Assembly: GCA_021737695.1 (NCBI GenBank)
Contig: JAIPDL010000007.1
Coordinates: 1 to 64,000 of the forward strand
Source: Desulfotignum sp.
GTDB taxonomy: Bacteria; Desulfobacterota; Desulfobacteria; Desulfobacterales; Desulfobacteraceae
Direction: 5' to 3'
Length of the DNA: 64,000 nucleotides
Both the position numbers and the translations under genes were made by a program. Shown piece after piece: positions 62,951 through 64,000 of the stretch. The notes beneath the pieces were generated by a model. It saw nothing but the letters and a program-made list of their open reading frames with translations, was not told the DNA's origin and did no database searches. Each line of letters begins with the position of its first letter. The first letter of the stretch is position 1.

Positions 62951-63793
62951 TCAAAAAAAGAATCCATTTTTTTGCCGGATTCTCTCGATGGTTGACCGGT
63001 CCGGTTTAAACGGGATATCCGGGATTTCGGGCATGGGCAGGGCATGGCTCTGGCTGAAAGGCGTATCTTTCAGTTTCATGTTGTAGGCCAGAACCATCAG
63101 GGTTTCCAGGTTCACCACATCCTCGATATTGTATGCCAGCAGGGTTTCCAGGGCCTTGATATTGCCGGTCTGCTGAAACTCCTGCCACAAAAGCACTGCA
63201 AAAAATCCGTCCACCCCGTCCAGGTCCCCCCGGTCCAGGCCCAGGGCTTTTTCGCACCGCTTCAATCCGCCGGCATATCCCAGGCTTTTGAGCACATACC
63301 GCAGATCGATGTGCGCGTGGGTCATCTCAATACCGAAATATTTCTCGATAAACGGTACATCAAAGGTTTTACCGTTGTAGGTGACGATCACGTTGTACCG
63401 GTCGATATCCGCCATGAACGCATCCAGGTTTTGACCCTGGACATAATATCTGATGGATTCCCCGTCATACAGGGCAATGGTGGTGATCTCGCTTCCAAAC
63501 ACATCCATGCCCGTGGTTTCGATATCCATGAATGCCGTGGTTTTCCTGAACTGCGGGAAAAACCGCCAGTGCTCCCCGGCCGGCAGAAGATCCGCAAAAT
63601 AGGCCGGGTTGTTGTTGTCCAGATGTTCACAGGATGCCGCCATGCCCGCGGCAATACGCATCAGGCTTTTGGCGGGAACATCACAGGCATCTGCCGAACC
63701 CACCTGGTGCCAGTCCAGCAGCCCCGATGTCCACAGCCGTTTCTCCGTGACCGCCCCGACCCCCGGTATATGAATAAATGAATTGATCAGCAT
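62951..63793 (-). CDS. Ribonuclease H-like exonuclease (YprB-like)
   Basis: FMDIETTGMDVFGSEITTIALYDG; VTYNGKTFDVPFIE; YNIEDVVNLETLM (DEDD-type motifs). Confidence 0.87.
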   Translation of the reverse strand: MLINSFIHIPGVGAVTEKRLWTSGLLDWHQVGSADACDVPAKSLMRIAAGMAASCEHLDNNNPAYFADLLPAGEHWRFFPQFRKTTAFMDIETTGMDVFGSEITTIALYDGESIRYYVQGQNLDAFMADIDRYNVIVTYNGKTFDVPFIEKYFGIEMTHAHIDLRYVLKSLGYAGGLKRCEKALGLDRGDLDGVDGFFAVLLWQEFQQTGNIKALETLLAYNIEDVVNLETLMVLAYNMKLKDTPFSQSHALPMPEIPDIPFKPDRSTIERIRQKNGFFF

Positions 63794-64000
63794 GTCTCAC
63801 ACCTTTCGCATTTTAAAATCAGGGAGCAGTATAACAGATTGATTGCATCCGGCAATCATGTTATTTTTACGGATACTATCATAAGGAGGCGGCATGACAC
63901 CCAGAAAATCATGCCATTGACAACACCCCCGTATTTTATTATATATTACATAAAAATATGGGGGTTTTTTATTATGATATATCGTTCGGCAGAAGCCCAT

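Noticed and set aside
63797-64000. Minus-strand ORF at the window end
   Set aside because: 67 aa, AT-rich intergenic composition, truncated by the window edge, no recognisable motif.

Overview
The window looks like a chromosomal segment of an anaerobic, probably sulfate-reducing, Desulfobacterota bacterium (Desulfobacteraceae-like by gene content; inferred by reading, no search was run). Most of it is densely packed housekeeping and metabolic sequence: typA, MFS transporter, UvrD-type helicase, phosphomannomutase, uppP, tandem moeA genes, dapL, ksgA, M16C peptidase, panB, ADP-forming acyl-CoA synthetase, an ftsE-ftsX-envC-ctpA-yibQ-like block, tatD, MoxR/VWA pair, tatA, glnD-glnB-glnA, tRNA-Glu(CTC), octaheme plus tetraheme cytochromes, cfa, and others. 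Points for follow-up: (1) a peroxiredoxin split by an in-frame TGA exactly at the peroxidatic-Cys position, with a SECIS-like hairpin and GGUC loop 11 nt downstream, read as a selenocysteine peroxiredoxin that also lacks the usual C-terminal resolving Cys; (2) a tight minus-strand cassette at 50.0-53.6 kb encoding an asparagine-synthetase-like ligase with a displaced N-terminal Cys, a PhnP-like metallo-beta-lactamase-fold protein with an altered HxHxDH motif, and a short MttB-superfamily methyltransferase without a corrinoid partner; (3) next to it, a ferredoxin and molybdopterin oxidoreductase with a rearranged Fe-S Cys pattern, plus an IclR regulator with a perfect 15-bp inverted-repeat operator candidate; (4) a hipBA module with a perfect 13-bp inverted repeat overlapping the hipB start, immediately after a truncated methyltransferase remnant; (5) a HAO-like octaheme/NrfH-like tetraheme pair; (6) a Fic protein with repeated sequence at its 5' end. 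No CRISPR array, rRNA, prophage or intact IS element was seen.
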